The notes: a model not told the origin generated them from the sequence alone. A DNA stretch of 19,935 nucleotides from Clostridia bacterium (GCA_017504065.1 JAFVRU010000169.1:1-19935); one strand, 5' to 3'. Counted from the first letter of the stretch, positions 7,285 to 15,267 are shown. Numbers and translations: made by a program.

Positions 7285-8352
7285 TTACTTTTGGTTTTGC
7301 ACCGTTTTCAACGTCGCCGACAAAGGAATGGACGCCTTTGCGTTCAACGTCATGTCCGCAAAATTCCCCAAACGGAATTGCACTAACCCTTCCGAAGCGA
7401 TCATCGCCGCATTGTCCGTACAATACCTGCGTTCGGGCAAGACCAACCTTAACCCGTGTTTTTCGCAAGCTTTTTGCAAGCTTTCGCGCAAGTACCCGTT
7501 CGCGACGACTCCGCCGCCTGCCGTAACGGTATCCACGCCTTTTTCCAGCGCCGCCGCCACCGTTTTCTCCACAAGCACGTCCACCGCCGCGCTTTGGAAG
7601 GAAGCCGCTACGTCGGCTTTGGAATAGCTTTCGCCCTTTTGCTCTTTCGTATGACAATAATTGATTACGGCAGTTTTCAACCCGCTATAAGAAAAGTTAT
7701 AGCCCCCGCCGCCTTTGAGCATTTTCGGCATCGGAATCACAGGCTCGCCGTCCGCCGCGCAGCGTTCGATATGCGGACCGCCGGGATAGGAAAGACCGAG
7801 CACCCGCGCTACCTTGTCAAACGCTTCCCCAGCCGCGTCGTCGAGCGTTGCGCCGAGAATTTCAAACTCCGCTTCCGTTTCCGCATACAGCACCGCCGTA
7901 TGCCCGCCGCTTGCTAGCAAGGTTACGAATGGCGGTTTCAAAGTCGGTTCGTCCAAATACGCCGCCGCCAAGTGCCCGCGGATATGATTGACGGCAATCA
8001 ACGGTTTTTTCAAAGCGTACGCCAATGCTTTGGCAAAGGACACGCCCACGAGCAACGCGCCCAAAAGCCCCGCGCCGTACGTTACCGCTACGGCGTCGAT
8101 ATCCGCGTACGTGATCCCTGCGTTTTGCACCGCGCGTTCCACCACCGCCGCGATATAATCGGTATGCGCGCGCGAAGCGATTTCAGGGACTACGCCGCCG
8201 AATTTCGCTTGCACGTTCGCCGACGAAGCAATTTCATCGGATAAAATTTTTCTGCCCTGAATCACCGCCGCCGCCGTTTCGTCGCAGGACGATTCGATGC
8301 CCAAAATAATCGGAGCGGATTTTTGCAGATCGGGTTGTGGATAATACGCCAT
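7285..8352 (-). CDS. tsaD: tRNA N6-adenosine threonylcarbamoyltransferase
   Basis: A 355-residue Kae1/TsaD protein that transfers threonylcarbamoyl to A37 of ANN-decoding tRNAs together with TsaB and TsaE, which are not in the window. It shows ILGIESSCDETAAAV at the start of the ASKHA ATPase fold, the metal-binding HIRGH (His123 and His127), ASGGHT, LSYPGGPHIE, and FSYSGLKTAV. The final nucleotide-binding GGGVVANGYLRE and CTDNAAMIA are also present. It is about 18 residues longer than E. coli TsaD because of an N-terminal extension. AAAGGAAG upstream supports the start. It follows prfB after a hairpin that may attenuate readthrough; I see no separate promoter. Confidence 0.97.
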   Translation of the reverse strand: MAYYPQPDLQKSAPIILGIESSCDETAAAVIQGRKILSDEIASSANVQAKFGGVVPEIASRAHTDYIAAVVERAVQNAGITYADIDAVAVTYGAGLLGALLVGVSFAKALAYALKKPLIAVNHIRGHLAAAYLDEPTLKPPFVTLLASGGHTAVLYAETEAEFEILGATLDDAAGEAFDKVARVLGLSYPGGPHIERCAADGEPVIPMPKMLKGGGGYNFSYSGLKTAVINYCHTKEQKGESYSKADVAASFQSAAVDVLVEKTVAAALEKGVDTVTAGGGVVANGYLRESLQKACEKHGLRLVLPERRYCTDNAAMIASEGLVQFRLGNFADMTLNAKASIPLSATLKTVQNQK

Positions 8353-8369
8353 ACTTCTTCCTTTAATCT

Positions 8370-8396
8370 AAAAAACGACGCGTTGCGCCGTTTTTT
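8370..8396 (-). terminator. Terminator or attenuator between prfB and tsaD
   Basis: A 12-bp stem (8370-8381 with 8385-8396) has one G-U pair on the minus-strand transcript and a three-base loop, and ends in six T residues. It lies just after the prfB stop. As no promoter is visible in the 50-base gap, tsaD may depend on partial readthrough. Confidence 0.7.
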
Positions 8397-8402
8397 ACGC
8401 TG

Positions 8403-9500
8403 TTACGCTTTTTTCAAATAATCGATAACAAACCCGTGGATATCCCCGTCCATTACCGCTTGGATATCCCCTTTTTCGTATCCCGTACGGTGGTCTTTCG
8501 CCATCGTGTACGGACAGAACACGTAGGAGCGGATTTGCGCGCCCCATTCGATCTTTTTCACGTCGCCTTTCATCGCTTGCGCTTCCGCTTGCCGCTGTTC
8601 GATCTTCTTTTCCAAGAGCTTGGAGCGGAGCATATTAAAACACATCGCTTTGTTTTGGAGTTGCGAACGCTCGTTTTGGCATTGTACCACAATCCCCGTC
8701 GGGAAGTGCGTGATACGAACAGCCGAGGCTACCTTATTGACGTTTTGACCGCCTGCGCCACCGGAATGGTAAATATCGATACGGATATCGTCGTCGTTGA
8801 TTTCGACTTCGTTATCGTCTTCGACTTCGGGCATAACTTCGAGCGAGCAGAAGGACGTTTGCCGACGTTTATTCGCGTCGAACGGGGAGATCCGCACCAA
8901 ACGGTGCACGCCCATTTCCGCTTTCAAATACCCGTACGCGTTTTCGCCTTCCACGCGGAAGTCCACGCTCTTAAACCCTGCGCCGTCGCCCGCTTCGCGG
9001 TCTAACTCGTATACCTTAAAGCCCATTTTTTCGCAATAGCGGCAATACATACGGTAGAGCATTTGACACCAATCGCAAGCTTCCGTACCGCCCGCTCCCG
9101 CATGCAGAGCGAGCATCGCGTTGTGGTTGTCGTACGGGCCTTTCAGGATTGCGCGAATGCGCATATCTTCAATGTCCTTTTCCGCCGCGGCGAGCATTTG
9201 ATCGAGTTCGGCGATCAAGCTTTCGTCTTCCGTTTCTTCGATCAAATCGATGACGTCGCTTGCATCGGAAAGCGCCGTCGCGCCCTTTTCGTAGGCTTCG
9301 ATTTTGTTCCGAATCCCCGAAAGTTCTCTACCGATCTTGGTCGAACGTTCCAAATCCTGCCAAACGTCGGGGCTTTCTTGCTCCTTTTCAAGTTCCGCAA
9401 GGCGGGGACGTAAATGCTCGATATCGAGCGCGTATTCCGCTTCTTGGAGCGTTGCGCGCAATGCTTGAATTTTTAATCTGTAATCGTCTGCTTTAAACAT
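8403..9500 (-). CDS. prfB: Peptide chain release factor 2
   Basis: A 365-residue class I release factor reading UGA and UAA. It has the anticodon-like SPF motif (205-207) in HRLVRISPFD and the peptidyl-hydrolysis GGQ motif (250-252) in SGGAGGQNVNK. Length and both motif positions match E. coli RF2. The gene reads through in one frame: the programmed frameshift near codon 26 (CTT TGA C), used by many bacteria to autoregulate RF2, is absent, and the region encodes AEYALDIEHL instead. The start has AAGGAAG upstream and lies nine bases after the secA stop, a common secA-prfB pairing in Bacillota. Confidence 0.97.
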   Translation of the reverse strand: MFKADDYRLKIQALRATLQEAEYALDIEHLRPRLAELEKEQESPDVWQDLERSTKIGRELSGIRNKIEAYEKGATALSDASDVIDLIEETEDESLIAELDQMLAAAEKDIEDMRIRAILKGPYDNHNAMLALHAGAGGTEACDWCQMLYRMYCRYCEKMGFKVYELDREAGDGAGFKSVDFRVEGENAYGYLKAEMGVHRLVRISPFDANKRRQTSFCSLEVMPEVEDDNEVEINDDDIRIDIYHSGGAGGQNVNKVASAVRITHFPTGIVVQCQNERSQLQNKAMCFNMLRSKLLEKKIEQRQAEAQAMKGDVKKIEWGAQIRSYVFCPYTMAKDHRTGYEKGDIQAVMDGDIHGFVIDYLKKA

Positions 9501-9509
9501 AGATCTTCC

Positions 9510-12482
9510 TTATTGCTTACCGTCTTTATTCTCGTTCGCCTTTTGTTGCGCTTGCTTAAACGACGACATGTTGGAAAGCGGTTCGGGCATTTGACGACGG
9601 AACACGCGCAAAGGCGCAGCAGGTTTCGCCGCAGGTTGTCCGTTTGCCGTAGCGTTGGCTTGCGCGGGCGCAGGGCGTACGTTCAGCGGTTGTTGCACGG
9701 GCGCAGGACGAATTTCGACCTTGACCTTTAAAAGTACGCTGATCGTCGTGCGTTGAATACGCTCCGTCATTTCTTCGTACATGTCGAACCCTTCTTTCTT
9801 GTACGAAATGATCGGGTCTACCTGTCCATACGCGCGCAAACTGATCCCTTTGCGGAGTTGGTCCATCGCGTCGATATGATCGATCCAATTTCTGTCTACC
9901 GTCATCAAAAGCACACGTCTTTCGATGTTGTGGAAATCCACACCCGCTTCTTTGAGTTCTTCGATCTTCTTTTCGTATTCTTTCGCGACTTTGTTGCTGA
10001 TCTTCCGCAACGCCGTTTCATAGTCCCATTTCATAAGCCGTTCGCGGGTTACGTAATTCGTGCCTTCGGGCAGAACTTTCGCTTCCAACGCCTTGTTGAG
10101 TTCTTCTTCGTTCCAAAGCTCGGGCATGTCTTCGATATTCACCGCGGACGAAATCGTTTCGGCTACGTAGTCGGGAATGTATTTCAATACCTGTTCGTGT
10201 ACGTTCGCGCCACGCAAAACGTTCATACGTTCTTCGTACATAACCATACGTTGCTTGTTCATAACGTCGTCGTATTGCAGGACGTTTTTACGAATCCCGA
10301 AGTTTCTACCTTCGATGTTCTTTTGCGCGTTTTCAATCCCGCGCGATAACATTCTCGATTGCAAACACGTGTCTTCGTCGATCTTGAAGAACGCGTACAA
10401 CGCTTTCATTCTCTCGCCGCCGAACCGCATAACGAGATCGTCTTCCAAGGACAGGAAGAATTCGGACATACCGATATCCCCTTGACGTCCCGAACGACCA
10501 CGGAGCTGGTTATCGATACGACGGGATTCGTGACGTTCCGTACCGATGATGCAAAGCCCGCCTGCCGCGATAACTTTTTCCTTTTCCGCGTCCGTTTCCT
10601 TTTTATAATATTCGTAAACTTTCTTGTATCTTTCGCGGAGCGCAAGAATTTCTTCGCTCACGTCCGTCAAATACATACTCGTCGCGAGTTCGATGTCTTC
10701 TTTGTTCGCGCCTTCTTCCCGCAAACGCTTCTTCGCCAAATATTCGGGGTTACCGCCGAGCAAGATGTCCGTACCGCGCCCCGCCATGTTCGTGGAAATG
10801 GTTACCGCACCGAGCCGACCTGCTTGCGCTACGATTTCCGCTTCGCGTTCGTGGTTTTTCGCGTTCAAAATATTGTGTTTTACGCCGTTCCGAGTCAACA
10901 AACGCGCAATTTCTTCCGATTTATCGACCGACGACGTACCGACAAGGATCGGCTGCCCGCTTTCGTGGCGTTGCATGATCTCGTTGACGATCGCGCGTTT
11001 TTTACCGTCCACCGTCGAGTAGACCAAGTCAGGCAAATCCACACGCTTGATGGGGCGGTTTGTCGGAATTTCCACTACGTCCAAGGAATAGATGGTGCGG
11101 AATTCCGCTTCTTCCGTTTTCGCCGTACCCGTCATACCCGAGAGCTTGGAATACAAACGGAAATAGTTTTGGAAGGTGATCGTCGCGTACGTCTTGTTCT
11201 CGCTACGGACTTCCACCCCTTCCTTCGCTTCGATCGCTTGATGCAGCCCGTCCGAATACCGACGTCCGATCATAAGACGACCCGTGAATTCGTCAACGAT
11301 GACGACTTCCCCGTCGTTTACGATATAGTCTTCGTCGAGTTTGAAAAGCTTATGCGCTTTCAAAGCCTGTTGGATATGGTGGTTGAGATCGGCGTGTTCG
11401 ATTTCCGCAATATTGTCGATACGGAAGAATCTTTCCGCCTTTCTCGCGCCGCTATCGGTGAGTTCGACCGTCTTGTCCTTGCGGTTGATGATATAATCCC
11501 AATCCTTTTGCGCCGCAAGCGAACGTTTGCCTTCGGGAGCTGCCGCGAGCGCAGCCGCGCGTTTTTCCGCCTGCTCCGCTTCGTAGTTCGCCTGTTCTTC
11601 CAAGGTCATCTTCGTATAGTCTACGAATTCTTCTTCGTCATCGTCTTCCACGACGACTTTCTTGGACTTCTTGCCCTTTTTCTTGTCTTCGCGCAAAGCT
11701 TGCAAAGCGGAGTTTTCCGCTTCCTTTAATTCGTCGTCGAACCCGCCCGAGAACGTGCGGACGAGCTTATCTACCTGCACGTACAAATCGGACGATTTTT
11801 CGCCCTTACCCGAAATGATCAACGGCGTTCTCGCTTCGTCGATCAAGATGGAGTCGACTTCGTCGACGATGGCAAACGTCAAATCGCGTTGTACCATTTT
11901 GGAAAGATCGGTTTTCAAGTTATCGCGGAGATAGTCGAAGCCGAATTCATTATTCGTACCGTAAACGATATCGCACTTATACGCCGCGCGCTTTTCGTCG
12001 TCTTCCATACCGGGCACGACGACGCCGACGGTCAAGCCCATAAACTTATGCACTTTCCCCATCCATTCCGCGTCGCGCTTTGCTAAGTAATCGTTGACGG
12101 TAACGATATGCACGCTCTTGCCCGTCAATGCGTTCAAATACGCAGGGAGCGTAGAAACGAGCGTTTTCCCTTCACCCGTACGCATTTCGGCGATACGGCC
12201 TTGGTGCAAGCAGATCCCGCCGATGATTTGCACGCGGAAATGCCGCATGTTCAAAACACGGCTCGCCGCTTCGCGAAGCGCCGCAAACGCGTCGTACAAA
12301 ATGTCGTCGAGCGTTTCGCCCTTTGCAAGGCGTTCCTTCAAAACCGCCGTTTGCGATTTCAACGTTTCGTCGTCCATCGCCTTGTACTTTTCTTCCAGCG
12401 CTTCTACCTGATCCGCCATTTTATTCAGCTTTTTCAAACTTCTTCTTCCGTCGCCGCTCATCAAATATTTGATCAATCCCAT
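9510..12482 (-). CDS. secA: Preprotein translocase ATPase SecA
   Basis: A 990-residue Sec motor ATPase that drives preproteins through SecYEG. Motifs in order: Walker A MRTGEGKT (100-107), Walker B DEVDSILIDEARTPLIISG (about 207-225), TNMAGRGTDI (about 565-574), GTERHESRRIDNQLRGRSGR (about 647-666), and the scaffold/IRA stretch NWIDHIDAMDQLRKGI. Compared with B. subtilis SecA (about 841 residues) there are two expansions. One is a charged, low-complexity stretch of about 75 residues in the preprotein-crosslinking domain (about 248-326). The other is about 65 residues in NBD2 (about 578-641), a type known in many other SecAs. The C-terminal linker is Ala/Pro/Gln-rich and ends without the CxCxSGKK zinc tail. 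GGAG eight bases upstream supports the start. Confidence 0.97.
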   Translation of the reverse strand: MGLIKYLMSGDGRRSLKKLNKMADQVEALEEKYKAMDDETLKSQTAVLKERLAKGETLDDILYDAFAALREAASRVLNMRHFRVQIIGGICLHQGRIAEMRTGEGKTLVSTLPAYLNALTGKSVHIVTVNDYLAKRDAEWMGKVHKFMGLTVGVVVPGMEDDEKRAAYKCDIVYGTNNEFGFDYLRDNLKTDLSKMVQRDLTFAIVDEVDSILIDEARTPLIISGKGEKSSDLYVQVDKLVRTFSGGFDDELKEAENSALQALREDKKKGKKSKKVVVEDDDEEEFVDYTKMTLEEQANYEAEQAEKRAAALAAAPEGKRSLAAQKDWDYIINRKDKTVELTDSGARKAERFFRIDNIAEIEHADLNHHIQQALKAHKLFKLDEDYIVNDGEVVIVDEFTGRLMIGRRYSDGLHQAIEAKEGVEVRSENKTYATITFQNYFRLYSKLSGMTGTAKTEEAEFRTIYSLDVVEIPTNRPIKRVDLPDLVYSTVDGKKRAIVNEIMQRHESGQPILVGTSSVDKSEEIARLLTRNGVKHNILNAKNHEREAEIVAQAGRLGAVTISTNMAGRGTDILLGGNPEYLAKKRLREEGANKEDIELATSMYLTDVSEEILALRERYKKVYEYYKKETDAEKEKVIAAGGLCIIGTERHESRRIDNQLRGRSGRQGDIGMSEFFLSLEDDLVMRFGGERMKALYAFFKIDEDTCLQSRMLSRGIENAQKNIEGRNFGIRKNVLQYDDVMNKQRMVMYEERMNVLRGANVHEQVLKYIPDYVAETISSAVNIEDMPELWNEEELNKALEAKVLPEGTNYVTRERLMKWDYETALRKISNKVAKEYEKKIEELKEAGVDFHNIERRVLLMTVDRNWIDHIDAMDQLRKGISLRAYGQVDPIISYKKEGFDMYEEMTERIQRTTISVLLKVKVEIRPAPVQQPLNVRPAPAQANATANGQPAAKPAAPLRVFRRQMPEPLSNMSSFKQAQQKANENKDGKQ

Positions 12483-12567
12483 TAGAAAAACTCCGATAGA
12501 TATATTTTTTTCGTAATTTTTGCCGCGCCGCCCTTATAGGGCGTATCACCGCACGTTACCATTTTAT

Positions 12568-12595
12568 ATTTTACAATATTTCCGCGGAAAATCAA
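12568..12595 (-). promoter_or_regulatory. Candidate secA promoter with palindromic spacer
   Basis: On the minus strand TTGATT (12590-12595) and TAAAAT (12568-12573) are 16 bases apart. The spacer holds a perfect 12-base palindrome, TTTCCGCGGAAA (12579-12590), a possible operator. The match to sigma-A is moderate. Confidence 0.35.
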
Positions 12596-12805
12596 AGCGT
12601 TTTCAAGCCGTTTTCACAAAAAAACTCTTAAAACCGCCCCACAAAGCGAAATTTGTTAAACTATACGGTATTTATACCCGTTTTTCTTGAAGTTAAGACG
12701 GGAAAGATTAGAAAAACTCCTACAAGTTTACAACTTTTCCCCAAACGCAATTTTCTTTTTTATTTGTTTTTTCGATTGAAATATTATTTTTAATTTGTTT
12801 TATCG

Positions 12806-12835
12806 TTGACATTCCCGTCGGGAATATGCTATACT
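12806..12835 (+). promoter_or_regulatory. asnA promoter overlapping a perfect inverted repeat
   Basis: TTGACA (12806-12811) and TATACT (12830-12835) are 18 bases apart with a TGC extended -10. The perfect 7-1-7 inverted repeat ATTCCCGTCGGGAAT (12811-12825) starts at the last base of the -35 and fills most of the spacer. A protein bound there would block polymerase, so it is a good repressor-operator candidate. GGGAG at 12855-12859 is the ribosome binding site. Confidence 0.8.
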
Positions 12836-12866
12836 GTACTATAATAAACTCTGCGGGAGACGGATT

Positions 12867-13874
12867 ATGAGCAAAGTTTTTATTCCCGAGAACTACAAAT
12901 CGACGTTGGGGCTATACGATACGCAAACGGCGATCGGGCTGTTGAAACGGACTTTTGAAGAGCGGCTGTGTTTGGCGCTCAATTTAAAACGGGTTTCCGC
13001 TCCGTTGTTCGTTGACCCCACGACGGGCTTGAACGACGATTTGAGCGGTGTGGAACGCCCCGTACGGTTCGACTTAAAAGAAACGGGTACGGACGCGGTC
13101 GTCGTACATTCCTTGGCGAAATGGAAGCGCATGGCGTTGGCGGAATACGGTTTCTCCGCGGGCGAAGGCTTGTACACGGACATGAACGCCATTCGTCGCG
13201 ACGAAGAAATGGACAATCTGCACTCCGTCTACACCGATCAATGGGATTGGGAAAAGATCATCACGCGCGAAACGCGGAACGTGGAGTACTTGAAAAAAGT
13301 CGTGCAAGGGATCGTCGGCGCAATCTGCGATACGCTCGATTTCCTGAAATGCCGTTATCCGCAAATCGACGTGGAGCTTTGTCGAACGGTGGAGTTCATC
13401 ACTTCGCAGGAGTTGGAAGATTTGTACCCCACGCTTTCCCCGAAAGAACGGGAGAATGCGTACGCTAAGGAACGAAAAACGGTGTTTTTAATGCAAATCG
13501 GAGAAAAACTCCGTTCGGGGCAAGCGCACGACGGGCGAGCGCCCGACTACGACGATTGGACGCTCAACGGCGATTTGCTGTTTTGGAACGACGTCTTGGG
13601 CTGCGCGGTGGAAATCTCGTCCATGGGCATACGGGTAGACGAAAAAGCTTTGGCGGAACAGCTTCGAAAGGCGAACGCGGAAGATCGGCGAAAGCTCCCC
13701 TTCCACCAAGCCTTGCTTGCGGGAAAACTGCCCTTGACGATCGGGGGCGGAATCGGGCAATCGCGGCTTTCCATGCTACTACTTGGTAAAGCGCATATCG
13801 GCGAAGTGCAAGTGTCCATTTGGGACGAACAAACGAAATGCGTTTGTAAGCGTAACGGTATCGTACTGTTGTAA
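12867..13874 (+). CDS. asnA: Aspartate--ammonia ligase (asparagine synthetase A)
   Basis: A 335-residue AsnA that makes asparagine from aspartate, ammonia and ATP (releasing AMP), in the cytoplasm. The whole length matches the family (about 330 residues), a relative of class II aminoacyl-tRNA synthetases. Recognisable blocks are the N-terminal PENYKSTLGLYDTQTAIGLL, VSAPLFVDPTTGLNDDLSGV, HSLAKWKRMALAEYGF, SVYTDQWDWEKII, and the C-terminal ATP-site block LTIGGGIGQSRLSMLLLGK. The start is set by GGGAG eight bases upstream. It is monocistronic, with its own palindrome-bearing promoter and a strong terminator. Confidence 0.97.
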   Translation: MSKVFIPENYKSTLGLYDTQTAIGLLKRTFEERLCLALNLKRVSAPLFVDPTTGLNDDLSGVERPVRFDLKETGTDAVVVHSLAKWKRMALAEYGFSAGEGLYTDMNAIRRDEEMDNLHSVYTDQWDWEKIITRETRNVEYLKKVVQGIVGAICDTLDFLKCRYPQIDVELCRTVEFITSQELEDLYPTLSPKERENAYAKERKTVFLMQIGEKLRSGQAHDGRAPDYDDWTLNGDLLFWNDVLGCAVEISSMGIRVDEKALAEQLRKANAEDRRKLPFHQALLAGKLPLTIGGGIGQSRLSMLLLGKAHIGEVQVSIWDEQTKCVCKRNGIVLL

Positions 13875-13886
13875 ACCGTAAACGTA

Positions 13887-13922
13887 ACGGGCGTAGCGAT
13901 GAAACGCTACGCCCGTTTTTTT
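13887..13922 (+). terminator. Terminator of asnA
   Basis: A perfect 12-bp GC-rich stem (13887-13898 with 13905-13916) with a six-base loop is followed by seven T residues. The minus strand lacks a good T run, so it serves mainly asnA, although metK ends 14 bases away on the other strand. Confidence 0.88.
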
Positions 13923-13935
13923 GTTCTTTTGTCGA

Positions 13936-15096
13936 TTATAAATATTTTTTCAACGCTTCGATCCGATCCGTTTGCTCCCAAGAGAAGCCTTTATAGCCGA
14001 AATGTCCGTACGCCGCCGTCTTTTTGAATACGGGTTTGCGGAGATCGAGCTCCTTAATGATCGAATACGGACGAAGATCAAATTCCGTTTTCACGATTTC
14101 CGCCAAGCGTTCGTCGTCGAGTTTGCCCGTGCCGTGGCTATCCACGAATACGGAAACGGGATTGGCTACCCCGATCGCGTACGCAACCTGAATTTCCAAC
14201 TCGTCCGCGAGCCCTGCGGCTACGAGATTTTTGGCGATATACCGACAGTAATACGCCGCGCTTCTATCCACTTTCGTCGGGTCTTTGCCCGAGAACGCGC
14301 CGCCGCCGTGCGCGCATCTGCCGCCGTAGGTATCGACGATGATCTTTCTGCCGGTCAAACCGCTATCCCCTTCCGGTCCGCCGATTTCAAACCGACCCGT
14401 GGGATTGATATAAATTTTCGTTTTTTCGTCCATTAACGTAGCGGGAATAATCGCGTCGATCACGTACTTTTTAATATCTGCGCGAATTTGTTCCTGCGTA
14501 ACTTCGGCGTTGTGTTGCGTAGAAACGACGACCGCGTCTACCCGCTTTGCTTCGCCGTCCACGTATTCGACGGTAACTTGCGTTTTGCCGTCGGGGCGCA
14601 AATATTGCAAAATCCCCTGCTTACGCACGTCCGCCAAGCGTTTTGCTAAGCGATGAGAAAGCGAAGCCGTCAGGGGCATCAATTCCTTGGTTTCACGGCA
14701 CGCGTAACCGAACATCATGCCTTGGTCGCCCGCGCCGATACGGTCGGCTTCTTCGCCGCCCGCTTTATGTTCCATGGACGCATTCACGCCCATTGCGATA
14801 TCGGGCGATTGTTGATGAATCGCCGTAATAATCTTGCATTGATCGTACGCGAACGTACCGAAATCGTAGCCGATTTCTTTGATAATTTCGCGCGCCTTTT
14901 TCTCGTAGTCGATGTTTGCCGTCGTCGTTACTTCGCCCATGATCAACAAAGTATCGTACGCCGCGGAACACTCGATCGCCGCCCGCGCCATCGGGTCGAG
15001 CGCTAAAATCGCGTCCAAAATCCCGTCGGAAATGTTGTCGCAAACTTTATCGGGATGTCCTTCCGTAACGCTTTCGCTGGTAAAAAACTTTTTCAT
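13936..15096 (-). CDS. metK: S-adenosylmethionine synthetase
   Basis: A 386-residue methionine adenosyltransferase that makes SAM from methionine and ATP. It shows the N-terminal FTSESVTEGHPDKVCDNISD, the signature GAGDQGMMFGYA, and the phosphate-binding GGGAFSGKDPTKVDRSAAY. The open frame continues upstream to 15468, but the family begins at MKKFFTSESV (ATG at 15096), which has AGAGGA eight bases upstream. The extension would run through the promoter and the divergent gene. An in-frame ATG at 15126 is possible but lacks a good ribosome site. The ribosome site sits in the loop of a small A/T hairpin. Upstream is a strong promoter and a structured leader. Confidence 0.97.
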   Translation of the reverse strand: MKKFFTSESVTEGHPDKVCDNISDGILDAILALDPMARAAIECSAAYDTLLIMGEVTTTANIDYEKKAREIIKEIGYDFGTFAYDQCKIITAIHQQSPDIAMGVNASMEHKAGGEEADRIGAGDQGMMFGYACRETKELMPLTASLSHRLAKRLADVRKQGILQYLRPDGKTQVTVEYVDGEAKRVDAVVVSTQHNAEVTQEQIRADIKKYVIDAIIPATLMDEKTKIYINPTGRFEIGGPEGDSGLTGRKIIVDTYGGRCAHGGGAFSGKDPTKVDRSAAYYCRYIAKNLVAAGLADELEIQVAYAIGVANPVSVFVDSHGTGKLDDERLAEIVKTEFDLRPYSIIKELDLRKPVFKKTAAYGHFGYKGFSWEQTDRIEALKKYL

Positions 15097-15116
15097 GTAA
15101 AAAATCCTCTTTTTAA

Positions 15117-15201
15117 CATAGTTCATCACCGCCGCTGGGATTTGCGGTGAAGTTCCCACTTCAAAGCCTTGTCTTTGGTGTTTTTTCTCGGGCTTTCTAT
15201 A
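15117..15201 (-). ncRNA. Structured metK leader, candidate cis-regulatory RNA
   Basis: The metK transcript should start near 15207 and carry about 110 untranslated bases. On the minus strand they can fold into a compact four-way junction. P1 is UAUAG/CUAUG (15197-15201 with 15117-15121). P2 is AAAGCC/GGCUUU (15191-15196 with 15163-15168). P3 is GAAGU/ACUUC (15158-15162 with 15149-15153). P4 is ACCGC/GCGGU (15144-15148 with 15128-15132). The four strands abut with no linkers except six bases between P4 and P1. The P3 loop GGGA is complementary to UCCC in the P4 loop, and UUCCC near the 5' end could compete for GGGAA in P3. I see no SAM-I, SAM-II or SMK consensus. A SAM- or methionine-sensing role is inference from its position. 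Confidence 0.5.
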
Positions 15202-15213
15202 CTCGGGAATTCT

Positions 15214-15242
15214 ATTATAGTCTTTTAGAAAAGCTTTGTCAA
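15214..15242 (-). promoter_or_regulatory. Consensus sigma-A promoter of metK
   Basis: On the minus strand a perfect TTGACA (15237-15242) and a perfect TATAAT (15214-15219) are 17 bases apart. It is back to back with the promoter of the radical SAM gene. Confidence 0.88.
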
Positions 15243-15267
15243 GTTGTTTCGACGCGCTATATTGCGC

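Larger units (their letters stand above)
12483..12866. other. Divergent regulatory gap between secA and asnA
   Basis: 384 bases with no convincing gene on either strand. It holds the likely secA and asnA promoters (listed separately), a small hairpin in the secA leader at 12527-12543, a weak hairpin around 12677-12702 and a 14-base direct repeat (12481-12494 and 12707-12720). The segment 12720-12800 is AT-rich. No T-box, the usual control of Asn genes in Bacillota, is recognisable: neither a specifier-loop structure nor the conserved T-box sequence is seen. Confidence 0.6.

Noticed and set aside
6872..7657. Minus-strand open frame of 261 codons across tsaD and the exporter
   Set aside because: It overlaps two recognised genes in another frame and is Arg/Gly-rich without any motif.
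10359..11729. Plus-strand open frame of 456 codons inside secA
   Set aside because: It is the shadow of the conserved SecA coding strand, with Phe/Arg/Val-rich composition and no ribosome site or motif.
12600..12866. T-box leader for asnA
   Set aside because: No T-box sequence, stem I features or antiterminator/terminator pair could be recognised, and the promoter lies only about 30-60 bases before the start codon.
15097..15207. Standard SAM-I (S-box) riboswitch before metK
   Set aside because: The conserved core sequences of the S-box are missing and no terminator precedes metK, so only an unclassified structured leader is reported.
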